A stretch of 64,000 nt of DNA from Roseateles asaccharophilus (GTDB lineage: Bacteria > Pseudomonadota > Gammaproteobacteria > Burkholderiales > Burkholderiaceae_C), in the NCBI RefSeq assembly GCF_004362405.1, contig NZ_SNXE01000008.1, positions 1-64,000 on the forward strand, read 5' to 3'. Below the pieces are notes generated by a model, which worked only from the letters and a program-made list of their open reading frames with translations, did not search any database and was not told the DNA's origin. Positions 25,010 to 33,444 of this stretch are shown here, piece by piece; position 1 is the stretch's first letter, and the number at the start of each line of letters is the position of its first letter. The position numbers and the translations under genes are program-made.

Positions 25010-25992
25010 TCGATGTGAACCAGGATCTGCGTCAAGGTATGAAGACCGAGCGCGCTGCCTCAGCGCCTCGCTACAGCATCGTCTCAACCATGTATCGGTC
25101 GGCCGGATTCATTCCGGCCTTTTTGTCGCAGTGTCTGGAGGCTTTGAGAGCGATTCACTGTGAAGACTTCGAGATCGTGCTGGTCAACGATGGCTCGCCA
25201 GATGAATCTCTGGACGTTGCGCTCGCTGCCAGGGCGCAGATACCACGCTTGGTTGTCGTCGACCTGTCGCGCAATTTCGGCCATCACGCGGCAATGCTGG
25301 CGGGGCTCGGTGCGGCACGTGGAGAGCGCGTTTTCCTGATTGACTGCGATCTGGAGGTGTCGCCCGGCGTGCTCGTGGAGTTGGACGCGAAGCTGAACGA
25401 GACCAAGGCCGACATGGTGTACGGCTATCAGGAGGCGCGCAAGGGAGGTCGTTTTGAGAAGCTGTCCGGCGGACTTTTCTACAAGGGCTTCAATCTGCTG
25501 AGCGATACCCACATCCCGGAGAACGTTGCGACGGAGCGAGTGATGACTCGGCCATACGTAGAGGCGCTGCTGCGTATGGGGGACAAGAACCTATTTCTTG
25601 CCGGGATGATGTCGTGGGCAGGGTTCAAACAGATCGGCATCGTAGTGAAGAAGAAGCAGCGTGACGGGCGTAGCACCTACACCTTGAGACGCAAGCTGAG
25701 TCTGCTCATCAATGCCGTAGCCTCTTTCTCGGCCAAGCCGCTGATGTGGTTGTTCACCGGGGGGCTTTGTGTGACGGGATTGAGTCTCGCCTATGTGGTC
25801 TATCTCATTGCGCGCAAGATCTTCTTTGACGACGCACTGCTTGGCTTCACCTCTGTGATGGCGCTAACGGCACTGAGCCTGGGGGTGACGACAACCGGCC
25901 TGGGTCTGATTGGCATCTATCTTGGCAAGGTGTTCAGTCAAGTCCAGAACCGACCGACTTACATCGTTCGTGGGATTCACGGTCGGGACTGA
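25006..25992 (+). CDS. GT2 polyprenyl-phosphate glycosyltransferase with C-terminal membrane helices (GtrB/ArnC-like)
   Basis: A 328-residue protein with a GT-A domain (residues about 22-240) and two C-terminal transmembrane hairpins. Motifs are FEIVLVNDGSPDESLD, RNFGHHAAMLAGLGAARG and the metal site FLIDCDLEVSP (Asp113 and Asp115), as in GtrB, ArnC and Dpm1. These enzymes move a sugar from a nucleotide to undecaprenyl phosphate. GTG 25006 has a GAGG ribosome-binding site 7 bases away and overlaps the decarboxylase stop. ATG 25039 is an alternative with a poorly spaced site. With GtrA (29758) and the GT39 (31827) it would complete a periplasmic glycosylation set. Confidence 0.88.
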   Translation: MIDVNQDLRQGMKTERAASAPRYSIVSTMYRSAGFIPAFLSQCLEALRAIHCEDFEIVLVNDGSPDESLDVALAARAQIPRLVVVDLSRNFGHHAAMLAGLGAARGERVFLIDCDLEVSPGVLVELDAKLNETKADMVYGYQEARKGGRFEKLSGGLFYKGFNLLSDTHIPENVATERVMTRPYVEALLRMGDKNLFLAGMMSWAGFKQIGIVVKKKQRDGRSTYTLRRKLSLLINAVASFSAKPLMWLFTGGLCVTGLSLAYVVYLIARKIFFDDALLGFTSVMALTALSLGVTTTGLGLIGIYLGKVFSQVQNRPTYIVRGIHGRD

Positions 25993-25994
25993 CG

Positions 25995-26747
25995 ATGCAA
26001 ACCTCTCCTCTACTCGACGATCACGCGGCCGCCTATCAGCCGGGCTTTGTTCATTACGAGGAGAATTTGATCGTTCATCAGGCCTATGGTGAACAGATCG
26101 CTGAGGTCATTCGCGAGAAGAGTGTGCGCCGCGTGCTGAGTCTGGGTATCGGACATCAGGCAGTTGCCGCAGCCATTCTTCCGACGCTTGGACCTATGGG
26201 TCTGCAGCGATACACCCTCGTCGATGCGTCTTCGGCCATCCTCCAAAGATTTCGCGCGGAACACTCGCCGCTTCCGCAGGGCCTGGAGTTGGTCGAGGCG
26301 TTCTTCGAGCAATTCCGTCCGGACGAGCCGTACGAATTGATCGAGGCGGGCTTTGTTTTGGAGCACGTGGACGACCCGGAGCTTTTGCTGCGCCGCATTC
26401 ATGAGTTCCTGTTGCCCGGCGGGCGCGTCTTCCTCGCCGTGCCCAATGCCCGTTCTCTACACAGGTTGATTGGTCAGGCCGCAGGCTTGTTGGACGATGT
26501 CTATTCACTCAGCGAAGCCGATCGCGCGCTCGGGCATCAGCACTATTACGATTTGCCCGCGCTTCGCAAGCAGGTCGAGGCGGCGGGCTTGCGTGTCGAG
26601 CGCGAGAAGGGCTTGCTGCTAAAACCCTTCACGACCGCGCAGCTCAACAGGCTTGGGCTCACGCCCGCTGTTTGGACCGCGCTTCAGCAGGTGGCTGCGC
26701 CATTGCCAGAGTTGTCCAACGCCTTCCTGGTGGAGGCATCGCGATGA
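25995..26747 (+). CDS. class I SAM-dependent methyltransferase
   Basis: A 250-residue Rossmann-fold methyltransferase. The SAM-binding glycine motif is VLSLGIGHQAVA (about 47-58), followed by the acidic TLVDAS at strand 2 and the typical post-motif segment EHVDDPELLLRRIHEFLLPGGRVFLAVPNA (cited as positions about 119-148). It starts 2 bases after the GT2 stop and overlaps the next gene by 4 bases. In this setting it probably methylates the sugar or its acyl/amino-acyl substituent; the target is unknown. Confidence 0.85.
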   Translation: MQTSPLLDDHAAAYQPGFVHYEENLIVHQAYGEQIAEVIREKSVRRVLSLGIGHQAVAAAILPTLGPMGLQRYTLVDASSAILQRFRAEHSPLPQGLELVEAFFEQFRPDEPYELIEAGFVLEHVDDPELLLRRIHEFLLPGGRVFLAVPNARSLHRLIGQAAGLLDDVYSLSEADRALGHQHYYDLPALRKQVEAAGLRVEREKGLLLKPFTTAQLNRLGLTPAVWTALQQVAAPLPELSNAFLVEASR

Positions 26748-28426
26748 AGCCCCGCGGCCTTCTTCTGCTGAGCGCCGGTGGATTTCAGGGGCTCGCGCTG
26801 ATCCAGGGCCTGCAGTCGTTGCATGGTCTGCGCCTGATCGTTGCTGACTCGTATGCAGACAATGTCACTCGCTTCTTGGCAGACCAGTATGTCGTTGCGC
26901 CGCCACTCAGCGATCAAGCAGTCTTTGAGCAGTTTCTGCTGAATCTGTGTCAAGAGCAGGACATCGAGCTGTTGCTGGCTGCTACCGACCACGAACTGCG
27001 GACGGTTGACCGTTTGCGCACTCGCCTGCAGGCAATGGGTGTCAGCGTGCTGGTCTCCACAGGCCGAGCGCTGGAACTTGGGCAAGACAAGCTTGCGTTC
27101 TATCGCTGGCTTGCCGAACAAGGTCACAGGGTGCTGCCCTTTTTTGAGCGGCCGGATGATCCGGCTGCGCCGGAGCTGTTGATCGGCAAAGCGCGTGGCG
27201 CATGGGGGGGGCGTGCGATGCTGCAGCATCGGCGCGGCCAGGAGATGGCGTCTCTGCCCGAGGGGTATGTCTGGCAGCCAATGCTGACGGACTTCGACGA
27301 GTACTCGGTTGACTTCTCGGTGCGTCCAGATGGAGCGCTCTCACCGCTGGCCTTCCGCCGGCGGTTACGAACCGTAGGCGGCTATGCCGTGGTGTGCGAG
27401 CCCGGCGCCCCCTCGGAGGTGAGCGTTGCCGCGACGGCTGCAGCGCGTGGACTGGCGGACTTGGGCGCGTGCGGTCCATTGAATCTGCAGCTGCTGCACT
27501 GGTCCGGCGGAGTCGCTGTGAGCGATTTCAATCCGCGCGGCGGAACCTCCATGGCCCTCAGCATTTCCGCAGGCCTGAATCCGATGGAGTTCCTGCTCCA
27601 AGCGTCACCGGATCCTGCTCCATGTGCCAAGCCGGTAGTGCTCCAACGCACGACTCAGCTGTTCCGCCAGCAACTGGTGCCGCGGTTGGATTTATCCGGG
27701 GTGCGTGGCGTGGTTCTGGATTTGGACGACACCCTGCTGGACCAGAAGGCATGGATGCTCGACAAGCTGCGGCTGACTTGGCGGGGCTTGGCGGCACACT
27801 TGCCGCCACAGGCCCAGTTTCTGTCGGACTGCTGGGCTCTGATCGAAGAGGGGCACCGTTCTGATCTGTTTGATCGGCTCTGTTCGCGATGGGGCTGGGG
27901 ACAGGCTACTCGTGATGCATTGATCGAAGCCTATCGCGGGGCTGTTCCCCGTAAAGCATGTCTGTATCCCGAAGTCGATGGGGTGTTGGATCAGCTTCGA
28001 CGTTCAGGCTACCGGCTGGCACTGCTGACTGACAACCCCGCCGCTTCGCAGCGGCAGAAGCTGCAAGTCAGCCGGCTCGATTCGCAGCTGGATGCGGTGA
28101 TTTTGACGGCAGATCTGGGCTGTCGTAAGCCCGATGGCACGGCCTTTGCGGCTGCAGCGGAGGCATTGGCACTGTCACCAGCCGAGTTGGTGATGGTAGG
28201 GGACAACCTTTACCGTGATATCCATGGCGCTTTGTTGGCAGGCTATCGGCACGCCTTCCACTTGACCCGCGCCGGAGCCTTCTTCAACTTCGATGGGGCG
28301 CTATGGCGAGAACTCCATCCCGAGCAAGAGGCCTGGACTGCCGTGAATTGCCTACGTGACTTGCACGCACACCTGCCAAAGCTGCTTTGCACAGCAGGCA
28401 CGCGTGATGAGGGGAATATATTTTGA
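26744..28426 (+). CDS. ATP-grasp ligase / HAD-family phosphatase fusion
   Basis: A 560-residue two-domain protein. Residues about 1-300 form an ATP-grasp module with a PreATP-grasp start (LLLLSAGGFQGLALIQGLQ), a glycine loop KARGAWGGRAML (149-160) and a metal-binding DFNPRGGTS (261-269). Residues about 318-530 are a HAD hydrolase: motif I GVVLDLDDTLLD with Asp326 and Asp328, motif II LLTDN, motif III CRKPDG, motif IV VGDNLYRDIHGA. This could ligate an amino acid or other carboxylate to the sugar and dephosphorylate a linked intermediate. Start 26744 overlaps the methyltransferase stop. A G8 run lies within the glycine-loop codons. Confidence 0.83.
   Translation: MKPRGLLLLSAGGFQGLALIQGLQSLHGLRLIVADSYADNVTRFLADQYVVAPPLSDQAVFEQFLLNLCQEQDIELLLAATDHELRTVDRLRTRLQAMGVSVLVSTGRALELGQDKLAFYRWLAEQGHRVLPFFERPDDPAAPELLIGKARGAWGGRAMLQHRRGQEMASLPEGYVWQPMLTDFDEYSVDFSVRPDGALSPLAFRRRLRTVGGYAVVCEPGAPSEVSVAATAAARGLADLGACGPLNLQLLHWSGGVAVSDFNPRGGTSMALSISAGLNPMEFLLQASPDPAPCAKPVVLQRTTQLFRQQLVPRLDLSGVRGVVLDLDDTLLDQKAWMLDKLRLTWRGLAAHLPPQAQFLSDCWALIEEGHRSDLFDRLCSRWGWGQATRDALIEAYRGAVPRKACLYPEVDGVLDQLRRSGYRLALLTDNPAASQRQKLQVSRLDSQLDAVILTADLGCRKPDGTAFAAAAEALALSPAELVMVGDNLYRDIHGALLAGYRHAFHLTRAGAFFNFDGALWRELHPEQEAWTAVNCLRDLHAHLPKLLCTAGTRDEGNIF
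27204..27211 (+). repeat. G8 homopolymer inside the ATP-grasp/HAD gene
   Basis: Eight consecutive G encode part of Trp-Gly-Gly in the ATP-grasp glycine loop. Slippage by one base here would frameshift and remove the HAD domain. The run may simply reflect glycine codons in a GC-rich gene. Confidence 0.9.
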
Positions 28427-29025
28427 TTGATGCCCGCTACTACGAGCAGCACGAGCTCGAGGCGATGGGGTTTAAGCACCTTGGTGCTAAGGTGCAACTT
28501 GCGCGCACTTCCCGCTTCTATATGCCGGAGTACATTTCGCTCGGCGATTACTGCATCGTTGATGATTTTTGTGTGATTTCTGGCAATGTATCGCTCGGGC
28601 GCAACGTGCACATTGCGCACGGTTGTCGAGTTATTGGCGGGCGCGAGGGCATAGGTATGGCCGATTTCTCCGGCCTCGCTTTTGGCGTGACTGTGTTTGC
28701 ACAGTCTGACGACTATAGCGGCACAGCATTGACGAATCCGACCGTTCCTATGGAGTACCGCAAAATCAGTCGCGCGCGCGTCGAGTTGGGACGGCATGTG
28801 ATTGTCGGTGCGCAGTCCGTTGTATTCCCTGGTGTGTTAATGGGTGAGGGATCATCCGTAGGGTCCTGCAGCATGGTGACCAAGTCCACGGAGCCTTGGG
28901 GTATCTACTTTGGCGTACCAGCGCGCCGTATCCGTGGTCGCAAGCGGGACTTGTTGGAGTTGGAAGAACGCTATCTGCAAATTGATGCGGAGGCGCGTAC
29001 AACAAATATGTCCGGCGGTGCATGA
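28423..29025 (+). CDS. left-handed beta-helix (hexapeptide) acyltransferase
   Basis: A 200-residue protein made largely of hexapeptide repeats of the left-handed beta-helix type: ISLGDYCIVDDFCVISGNVSL early on, then VELGRHVIVGAQSVVFPGVL and EGSSVGSCSMVTKS. Such proteins acetylate sugars or sugar-nucleotide amino groups (WbbJ, FdtC, PglD-type). The start is TTG 28423, inside the previous stop (TTGA), which keeps the coupled pattern of the operon. From here on the DNA is visibly richer in A and T than the genes before it, with more codons ending in A or T. A 28-base gap follows. Confidence 0.83.
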   Translation: MIDARYYEQHELEAMGFKHLGAKVQLARTSRFYMPEYISLGDYCIVDDFCVISGNVSLGRNVHIAHGCRVIGGREGIGMADFSGLAFGVTVFAQSDDYSGTALTNPTVPMEYRKISRARVELGRHVIVGAQSVVFPGVLMGEGSSVGSCSMVTKSTEPWGIYFGVPARRIRGRKRDLLELEERYLQIDAEARTTNMSGGA

Positions 29026-29053
29026 TGGGGCACTTCATGACGAGGAGCCGCAT

Positions 29054-29761
29054 GTGACCCGTGTTGTGGTTCTCCAATCCAACTACATCCCGTGGAAAGG
29101 CTACTTTGATCTGATCCGCGATGCAGATGTGTTTTGCTTTTATGACGATGTGCAATTCACCAAGAACGACTGGCGTAACCGCAATCGGATAAAAACCGCA
29201 CAAGGCACACGGTGGCTGAGCGTCCCGGTGGGAACGGATCTGAATCGTCTGGTTTGTGAAGTGAGAATGAGTGACTCACGTTGGCAAGCTTCCCACTGGG
29301 AAAGTCTAAAGCAGGCGTACAGCAAGCAGCCCTATTTTCGTTACTATCGTGAGTTCTTTGAGGAGATTTACCGTGCTAGACAGTGGTCAAGTCTGTCTGA
29401 GCTGAATCAATATCTGGTACGGAAAATTTCCGCCGAGCTGCTTGGTATAAAAACCCGTTTTGATGACTCAAGAAACTATCAGACTGAGGGCAGGCGCCTT
29501 GAACGGTTGATGGGGCTGTTGAAACAGTTGCAGTGCAGTCACTATGTTTCTGGGCCTGCTGCCAAAGACTACATCGATGCCGCCGAATTTGAAGCGGCCG
29601 GCATCCAACTTGTCTGGAAGGACTACAGCGGTTATCCGGTGTATGAGCAACCCTATCCACCGTTTGAACATGGGGTCAGTATTCTGGATTTGTTGTTCTG
29701 TGTCGGCCCGAGTGCGCCGCAGTACATCTGGGGCTGGCGCAGTCCGCCTAGTGAAATATGA
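29054..29761 (+). CDS. WbqC family protein
   Basis: A 235-residue protein of the WbqC family (PF08889): VVVLQSNYIPWKGYFDLI at the N-terminus (4-21), then DVQFTKNDWRNRNRIKT, LSVPVG and a C-terminal FEHGVSILDLLF segment. Members sit in O-antigen and capsule loci next to amino-sugar genes; their biochemistry is, to my knowledge, not settled. I chose GTG 29054 because GAGGAG lies 6 bases upstream and the family consensus begins right after it; an in-frame ATG far upstream (28910) would overlap the acyltransferase. Its stop overlaps gtrA-like start (ATGA). AT-rich for this genome. Confidence 0.85.
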   Translation: MTRVVVLQSNYIPWKGYFDLIRDADVFCFYDDVQFTKNDWRNRNRIKTAQGTRWLSVPVGTDLNRLVCEVRMSDSRWQASHWESLKQAYSKQPYFRYYREFFEEIYRARQWSSLSELNQYLVRKISAELLGIKTRFDDSRNYQTEGRRLERLMGLLKQLQCSHYVSGPAAKDYIDAAEFEAAGIQLVWKDYSGYPVYEQPYPPFEHGVSILDLLFCVGPSAPQYIWGWRSPPSEI

Positions 29762-30168
29762 ACCAGGCTAGGCTGACCTTGCAGCAGGTTGCACGCTACG
29801 GGATCGTTGGCTTGAGCGCCAATGCACTCGGCTATTTGCTCTACCTGGCTCTGACCGCAATGCATGTCGAGCCGGTTGTGGCGATGACCCTGCTGTATGT
29901 TGTTGGTGTATTGCAAACGTTCATTTTCAACAGGCGTTGGACGTTTGAACATGGTGGCAGGGTAGGCGTGGCTTTCAAGCGGTATGTCTTCCTATATCTG
30001 CTGGGCTATGGAATAAATTTGGCGGTGATGCGTCTGTTGGTCGGGGTCATGGGCTTGTCACATCAATGGGTGATGCTGGGTTTGGTTCTGGGGATGCCCT
30101 TGTTTTTCTTCGTTGGACAGAAATTCTGGGTGTTTGCGAGACCTGCGCAAGGGCGGGCTACGGAATGA
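29758..30168 (+). CDS. GtrA family membrane protein (putative polyprenyl-phosphate-sugar flippase)
   Basis: A 136-residue protein with four predicted transmembrane helices (GIVGLSANALGYLLYLAL; VVAMTLLYVVGVLQTFIF; YVFLYLLGYGINLAVMRLL; VMLGLVLGMPLFFFVGQKFW). The helix-2 end FNRRWTFE is a GtrA hallmark. GtrA proteins are thought to flip undecaprenyl-phosphate-linked monosaccharides to the periplasm. It fits between the GtrB-like GT2 (25006) and the GT39 (31827) as the missing transport step. It overlaps the genes on both sides by 4 bases. Confidence 0.9.
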   Translation: MNQARLTLQQVARYGIVGLSANALGYLLYLALTAMHVEPVVAMTLLYVVGVLQTFIFNRRWTFEHGGRVGVAFKRYVFLYLLGYGINLAVMRLLVGVMGLSHQWVMLGLVLGMPLFFFVGQKFWVFARPAQGRATE

Positions 30169-30716
30169 GGTCCTTTCCACCCAGCATCAGGCGCCTGTTG
30201 TTTGGTGCATATTCCTATTCAGAAAACTTGCTGAGGCTGCTTCTAGAAATCTTGCCGCCACCACTACGCCACATGGTCTATCGCCTATTGCTTGGGCGTC
30301 TTGGATCGAATAGTGTCATCGATTATCAGTGTTACTTCCGCTACCCTTGGAAGATCAGCATAGGGAGGTCGACGTCCGTCAATCGTGGCTGTGAGTTTTA
30401 TGGTTCGATGATGGATGGCAGGGCGCGTATTACGGTTGGTGATCATGTAGCGCTCGGGCCTCACGTGCGAGTGCTCAGCGCCGGGCATGATTATCGCGAG
30501 CTAGATTTGCCTGACACGTCGGCCAGTGTCGCGATTGGCGATCACGTTTGGATTGGCGCGGGCGCCACTATTCTGCCGGGTGTGACCATTGGTGAGGGCG
30601 CGGTCATTGCGGCTGCCAGCGTCGTCACGCGTGACGTTCCGCCCTACACCATCGCGGCCGGATGCCCGGCCAGGGTTTTGAAGAAAAGGACGATCAATGG
30701 TCACCATACCATTTAA
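30165..30716 (+). CDS. hexapeptide-repeat acetyltransferase (maltose/galactoside O-acetyltransferase type)
   Basis: A 183-residue left-handed beta-helix acetyltransferase. The C-terminal half carries IGDHVWIGAGATILPGVTIG and AAASVVTRDVPPYTIAAGCP, the canonical acetyl-CoA-binding end of this family, and HVRVLSAGHDYRE holds the probable catalytic His. An N-terminal helical part of about 45 residues has some hydrophobic character and may associate with the membrane. ATG 30165 overlaps the GtrA stop. The end overlaps the aminotransferase start by 20 bases. It is the second acyltransferase in the module; one may be N- and the other O-specific, which is a guess. Confidence 0.87.
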   Translation: MRSFPPSIRRLLFGAYSYSENLLRLLLEILPPPLRHMVYRLLLGRLGSNSVIDYQCYFRYPWKISIGRSTSVNRGCEFYGSMMDGRARITVGDHVALGPHVRVLSAGHDYRELDLPDTSASVAIGDHVWIGAGATILPGVTIGEGAVIAAASVVTRDVPPYTIAAGCPARVLKKRTINGHHTI

Positions 30717-31830
30717 CAAGCCCTATATGACAGGCAAGGAGCTCTGGTATATCGCCCAGGCTCATGCCCAGGGACATCTGGCCGGTGATGGCGAGTTCAC
30801 GAAACGCTGCTCACGCTGGCTTGAAGCACGTACCGGTGCGCGGCGTGCGTTGTTGACGCACTCCTGTACGGGCGCACTTGAGATGGCTGCGATTCTGGCC
30901 GGGATTGAGCCTGGCGATGAAGTGATTCTGCCATCTTACACCTTTGTCTCAACAGCAAATGCCTTTGTGCTGCGCGGCGCTACGCCGGTATTTGTCGACA
31001 TTCGGCCGGATACGCTCAATATTGACGAGACAAAGATAGAAGCCGCGATCACACCTCGAACCAAGGCCATCGTGCCCGTGCACTATGCAGGTGTGGCTTG
31101 CGAGATGAACAAGATCATGGAGATCGCGCATCGCCATAACTTGCTGGTCATTGAGGATGCCGCCCAGGCTTTGATGTCCAATTACAACGGCCGTCCGGTC
31201 GGTAGCCAGGGCCATATGGCGGCGCTTTCATTCCATGAGACCAAGAACATTATCTCAGGCGAAGGTGGGGCGCTTTTGATCAATGACTCGCGTTTTATTG
31301 AGCGCGCGGAGATCATTCGTGAAAAGGGTACGAACCGTAGTAAGTTTCTGCGTGGGCAAGTCGACAAGTACACATGGACCGACTTAGGATCCTCTTATCT
31401 GCCAAGTGAATTGATATCGGCCTTTCTATTGGCCCAGACGGAAGAGGCCGATGGCATCACACAGCGTCGATTGGCATTGTGGGATACCTATCATCGTTTC
31501 CTTGAGCAGGCCGAACGTGACGGTTTGCTGCGCCGGCCCGTGGTGCCTCGGGACTGTGCGCACAATGCGCACATGTATTACGTCCTGCTTCGCGACCTGG
31601 AGCATCGTACCGATTTCATTGCAGAGATGCGAGAACGAGGAATCGGTTGCGTATTCCACTATGTCCCCCTGCATAGCGCACCTTATGGCGAGCGCATAGG
31701 ACGCAGCGTTGGTGATATGTCAGTAACTAATGAATTCAGCCAACGCTTGGTGCGTTTGCCAATGTGGTTGGGCTTGGAAGAGTATCAAGCCAATGTGATA
31801 CAGCAGCTGCTTGAAGTGGTGCGGCGATGA
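30697..31830 (+). CDS. wecE: WecE-like dTDP-4-amino-4,6-dideoxygalactose transaminase
   Basis: A 377-residue DegT/DnrJ/EryC1 PLP aminotransferase. Long stretches match E. coli WecE as I remember it: PGDEVILPSYTFVSTANAFV (72-91), IVPVHYAGVACEM (125-137), FHETKN with the PLP lysine Lys183, and EKGTNRSKFLRGQVDKYTW. WecE converts dTDP-4-keto-6-deoxyglucose to dTDP-4-amino-4,6-dideoxy-D-galactose with glutamate. The same reaction is likely here, giving the amino sugar that the neighbouring acyltransferases would modify. The usual partners RmlA and RmlB are not in the window, so dTDP-4-keto-6-deoxyglucose must come from elsewhere. Confidence 0.88.
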   Translation: MVTIPFNKPYMTGKELWYIAQAHAQGHLAGDGEFTKRCSRWLEARTGARRALLTHSCTGALEMAAILAGIEPGDEVILPSYTFVSTANAFVLRGATPVFVDIRPDTLNIDETKIEAAITPRTKAIVPVHYAGVACEMNKIMEIAHRHNLLVIEDAAQALMSNYNGRPVGSQGHMAALSFHETKNIISGEGGALLINDSRFIERAEIIREKGTNRSKFLRGQVDKYTWTDLGSSYLPSELISAFLLAQTEEADGITQRRLALWDTYHRFLEQAERDGLLRRPVVPRDCAHNAHMYYVLLRDLEHRTDFIAEMRERGIGCVFHYVPLHSAPYGERIGRSVGDMSVTNEFSQRLVRLPMWLGLEEYQANVIQQLLEVVRR

Positions 31831-33383
31831 CTGTCGTTTTGGCCCGATTTGGGCGACCGCAAGGCAAGAGCGAGAGTGGGTCCGGTCTCATCATTGCGGG
31901 TGTCGTTCTTATTGTTGCAGCACTGTTTCGTTGGGCTGTATTCGCCGGATTCTTTGGTTCCGATGAGGTGACATATCTTGGCGCAGCCAAGGGTGTACTT
32001 AGTGGCGAGTGGCCGCACTCGTCTTATATTGGATCGTTGCGTTACGGCGTCAATGTGCCTGTCGCTGCGTTCTTGGCACTGTTTGGTGTCAATGAATGGG
32101 GGGCGGTCGCATGGGGGTTTTTGGCATCATTGGCGGAGGTGTGGCTGGTTTATCTTATTGCGACGCGCGTCTGGAGCTCGCGCGTGGGATTGTGGGCCAT
32201 GCTCTTGCTCGCGGTGATGCCCTTGCATGCTCACTTTGCAACGCGGCTTATGGCGGACTCGCCGCTCGCTCTGTTTCTGAGTTTGGGCGTGTGGTTTTTG
32301 GTGCGGGCGGAGTCTGGGAGCGGCCGCCTCGTTGACTATTTTTGGGCTGGGCTTGCATTCGGTGCCTGCTATTGGATTAAGGACGCGGGTCTATATGTTG
32401 CTGGAATGATGTTGATGGCTTACGCCCTGCTCTGTCAGCGATTCCACTGGCGCTGGGGCTGGCTTGTATTGGGCGTGCTATTGATGCTGTTGGGAAATAT
32501 GGCACTGATGGCTTGGGTTCATGGTGACCCCTTGCATTTGGTGCACAGTGGGCGAAACAGCCTTGGCAGGATCGTTGAGACGAGTGGCCCATGGTTCTAC
32601 TTGAAAGCGCTCTTTGTTGACATTCGCCATGTTGGTTTGGCGGGTTGGTTGTGCTTGCTGGGCCTAGTTCAAATGCTGCGAGGCCGGACTGTGGCTGCGA
32701 GTAGCCTCCTGGGCCAGAGGCTGATCGTGATATGGGGCCTAGGTTTCACACTGATCTTGTCTGCATTGCCCATTAAACAAAGCAACTACATACTGATGTT
32801 CGCCGCACCGCTAGCACTGTTGGGCGGATTGCTGCTGGCGAGCTTGAGTCGGCGTGTATCAGCAAGTATTTGCGGCATGGCCGTTGTTGTCGGGGGGCTG
32901 TTGGCTGCATTGCAACAGGCCTCATTGCATTCATTTACCGCAAACTCGTTGGCGGCAGTACGGCTGGCTGATGCGAATCCGGATATGCGAATCTATGTCC
33001 CGACCGGTGCGTTTAGAGCCGACCTCTATGCGCAGGCCCTGAATCAAACAAACCCCAGGCGCCAGCCGCTGCTCGAATTGGCGCAATTGGATCGTGATCT
33101 GCTGGGTGGCGGCGGGTCTGAAGCGTGGGTAATGCGGGACCCGCAGACTGAGGGCTGGGGTGACGCTAGGGATCACAACTGGAGCGAACGGAGCGAGTGT
33201 CTCAGCCGGCTGGCCTTGCATGTGGAGCCACAGCCGGGACTGGGCCTGGGTCGTTTGGTATCCGCAGCCATGCTGGCGATTTCTCACCATCTGCCCGCTA
33301 TGGGTGGGGAGCGCATCCGGCAGCAACTGGGCGTAAAACCTGCGTTCTGGTATCGGGTGATACCGGGTTGCAGACCCTCTTGA
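31827..33383 (+). CDS. GT39/ArnT-like membrane glycosyltransferase
   Basis: A 518-residue GT-C fold protein with about 10-12 membrane helices in the first 370 residues and a C-terminal soluble part of about 150 residues. The acidic motif after helix 1 is FFGSDEVTYL (about 41-50), in the place of the catalytic DE pair of ArnT and Pmt enzymes. HAHFATRLMADSPLALF follows in helix 4. GT39/GT83 enzymes use polyprenyl-phosphate sugars in the periplasm. It overlaps the aminotransferase stop by 4 bases and closes the plus-strand operon that started at 22179. Its acceptor could be the exopolysaccharide, LPS or a protein. Confidence 0.86.
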   Translation: MTVVLARFGRPQGKSESGSGLIIAGVVLIVAALFRWAVFAGFFGSDEVTYLGAAKGVLSGEWPHSSYIGSLRYGVNVPVAAFLALFGVNEWGAVAWGFLASLAEVWLVYLIATRVWSSRVGLWAMLLLAVMPLHAHFATRLMADSPLALFLSLGVWFLVRAESGSGRLVDYFWAGLAFGACYWIKDAGLYVAGMMLMAYALLCQRFHWRWGWLVLGVLLMLLGNMALMAWVHGDPLHLVHSGRNSLGRIVETSGPWFYLKALFVDIRHVGLAGWLCLLGLVQMLRGRTVAASSLLGQRLIVIWGLGFTLILSALPIKQSNYILMFAAPLALLGGLLLASLSRRVSASICGMAVVVGGLLAALQQASLHSFTANSLAAVRLADANPDMRIYVPTGAFRADLYAQALNQTNPRRQPLLELAQLDRDLLGGGGSEAWVMRDPQTEGWGDARDHNWSERSECLSRLALHVEPQPGLGLGRLVSAAMLAISHHLPAMGGERIRQQLGVKPAFWYRVIPGCRPS

Positions 33384-33385
33384 TG

Positions 33386-33401
33386 GCGGCCTCCCGGCCG
33401 C
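33386..33401. terminator. possible hairpin after the polysaccharide operon
   Basis: GCGGCC (33386-33391) and GGCCGC (33396-33401) form a 6-bp stem with a 4-base loop just after the GT39 stop, in the 61 bases before the convergent cpdB end. There is no U tract, so intrinsic termination is uncertain. Confidence 0.3.
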
Positions 33402-33444
33402 GCCTTGTCCTGGCGCATCCAACGGCTGTTCGGCGGAATCCTGT

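Noticed and set aside
1-33383. PEP-CTERM substrate protein or exosortase (XrtA) gene
   Set aside because: I looked for a C-terminal Pro-Glu-Pro, membrane helix and Arg cluster and for the exosortase Cys-Arg-His helices; none of the proteins here has them.
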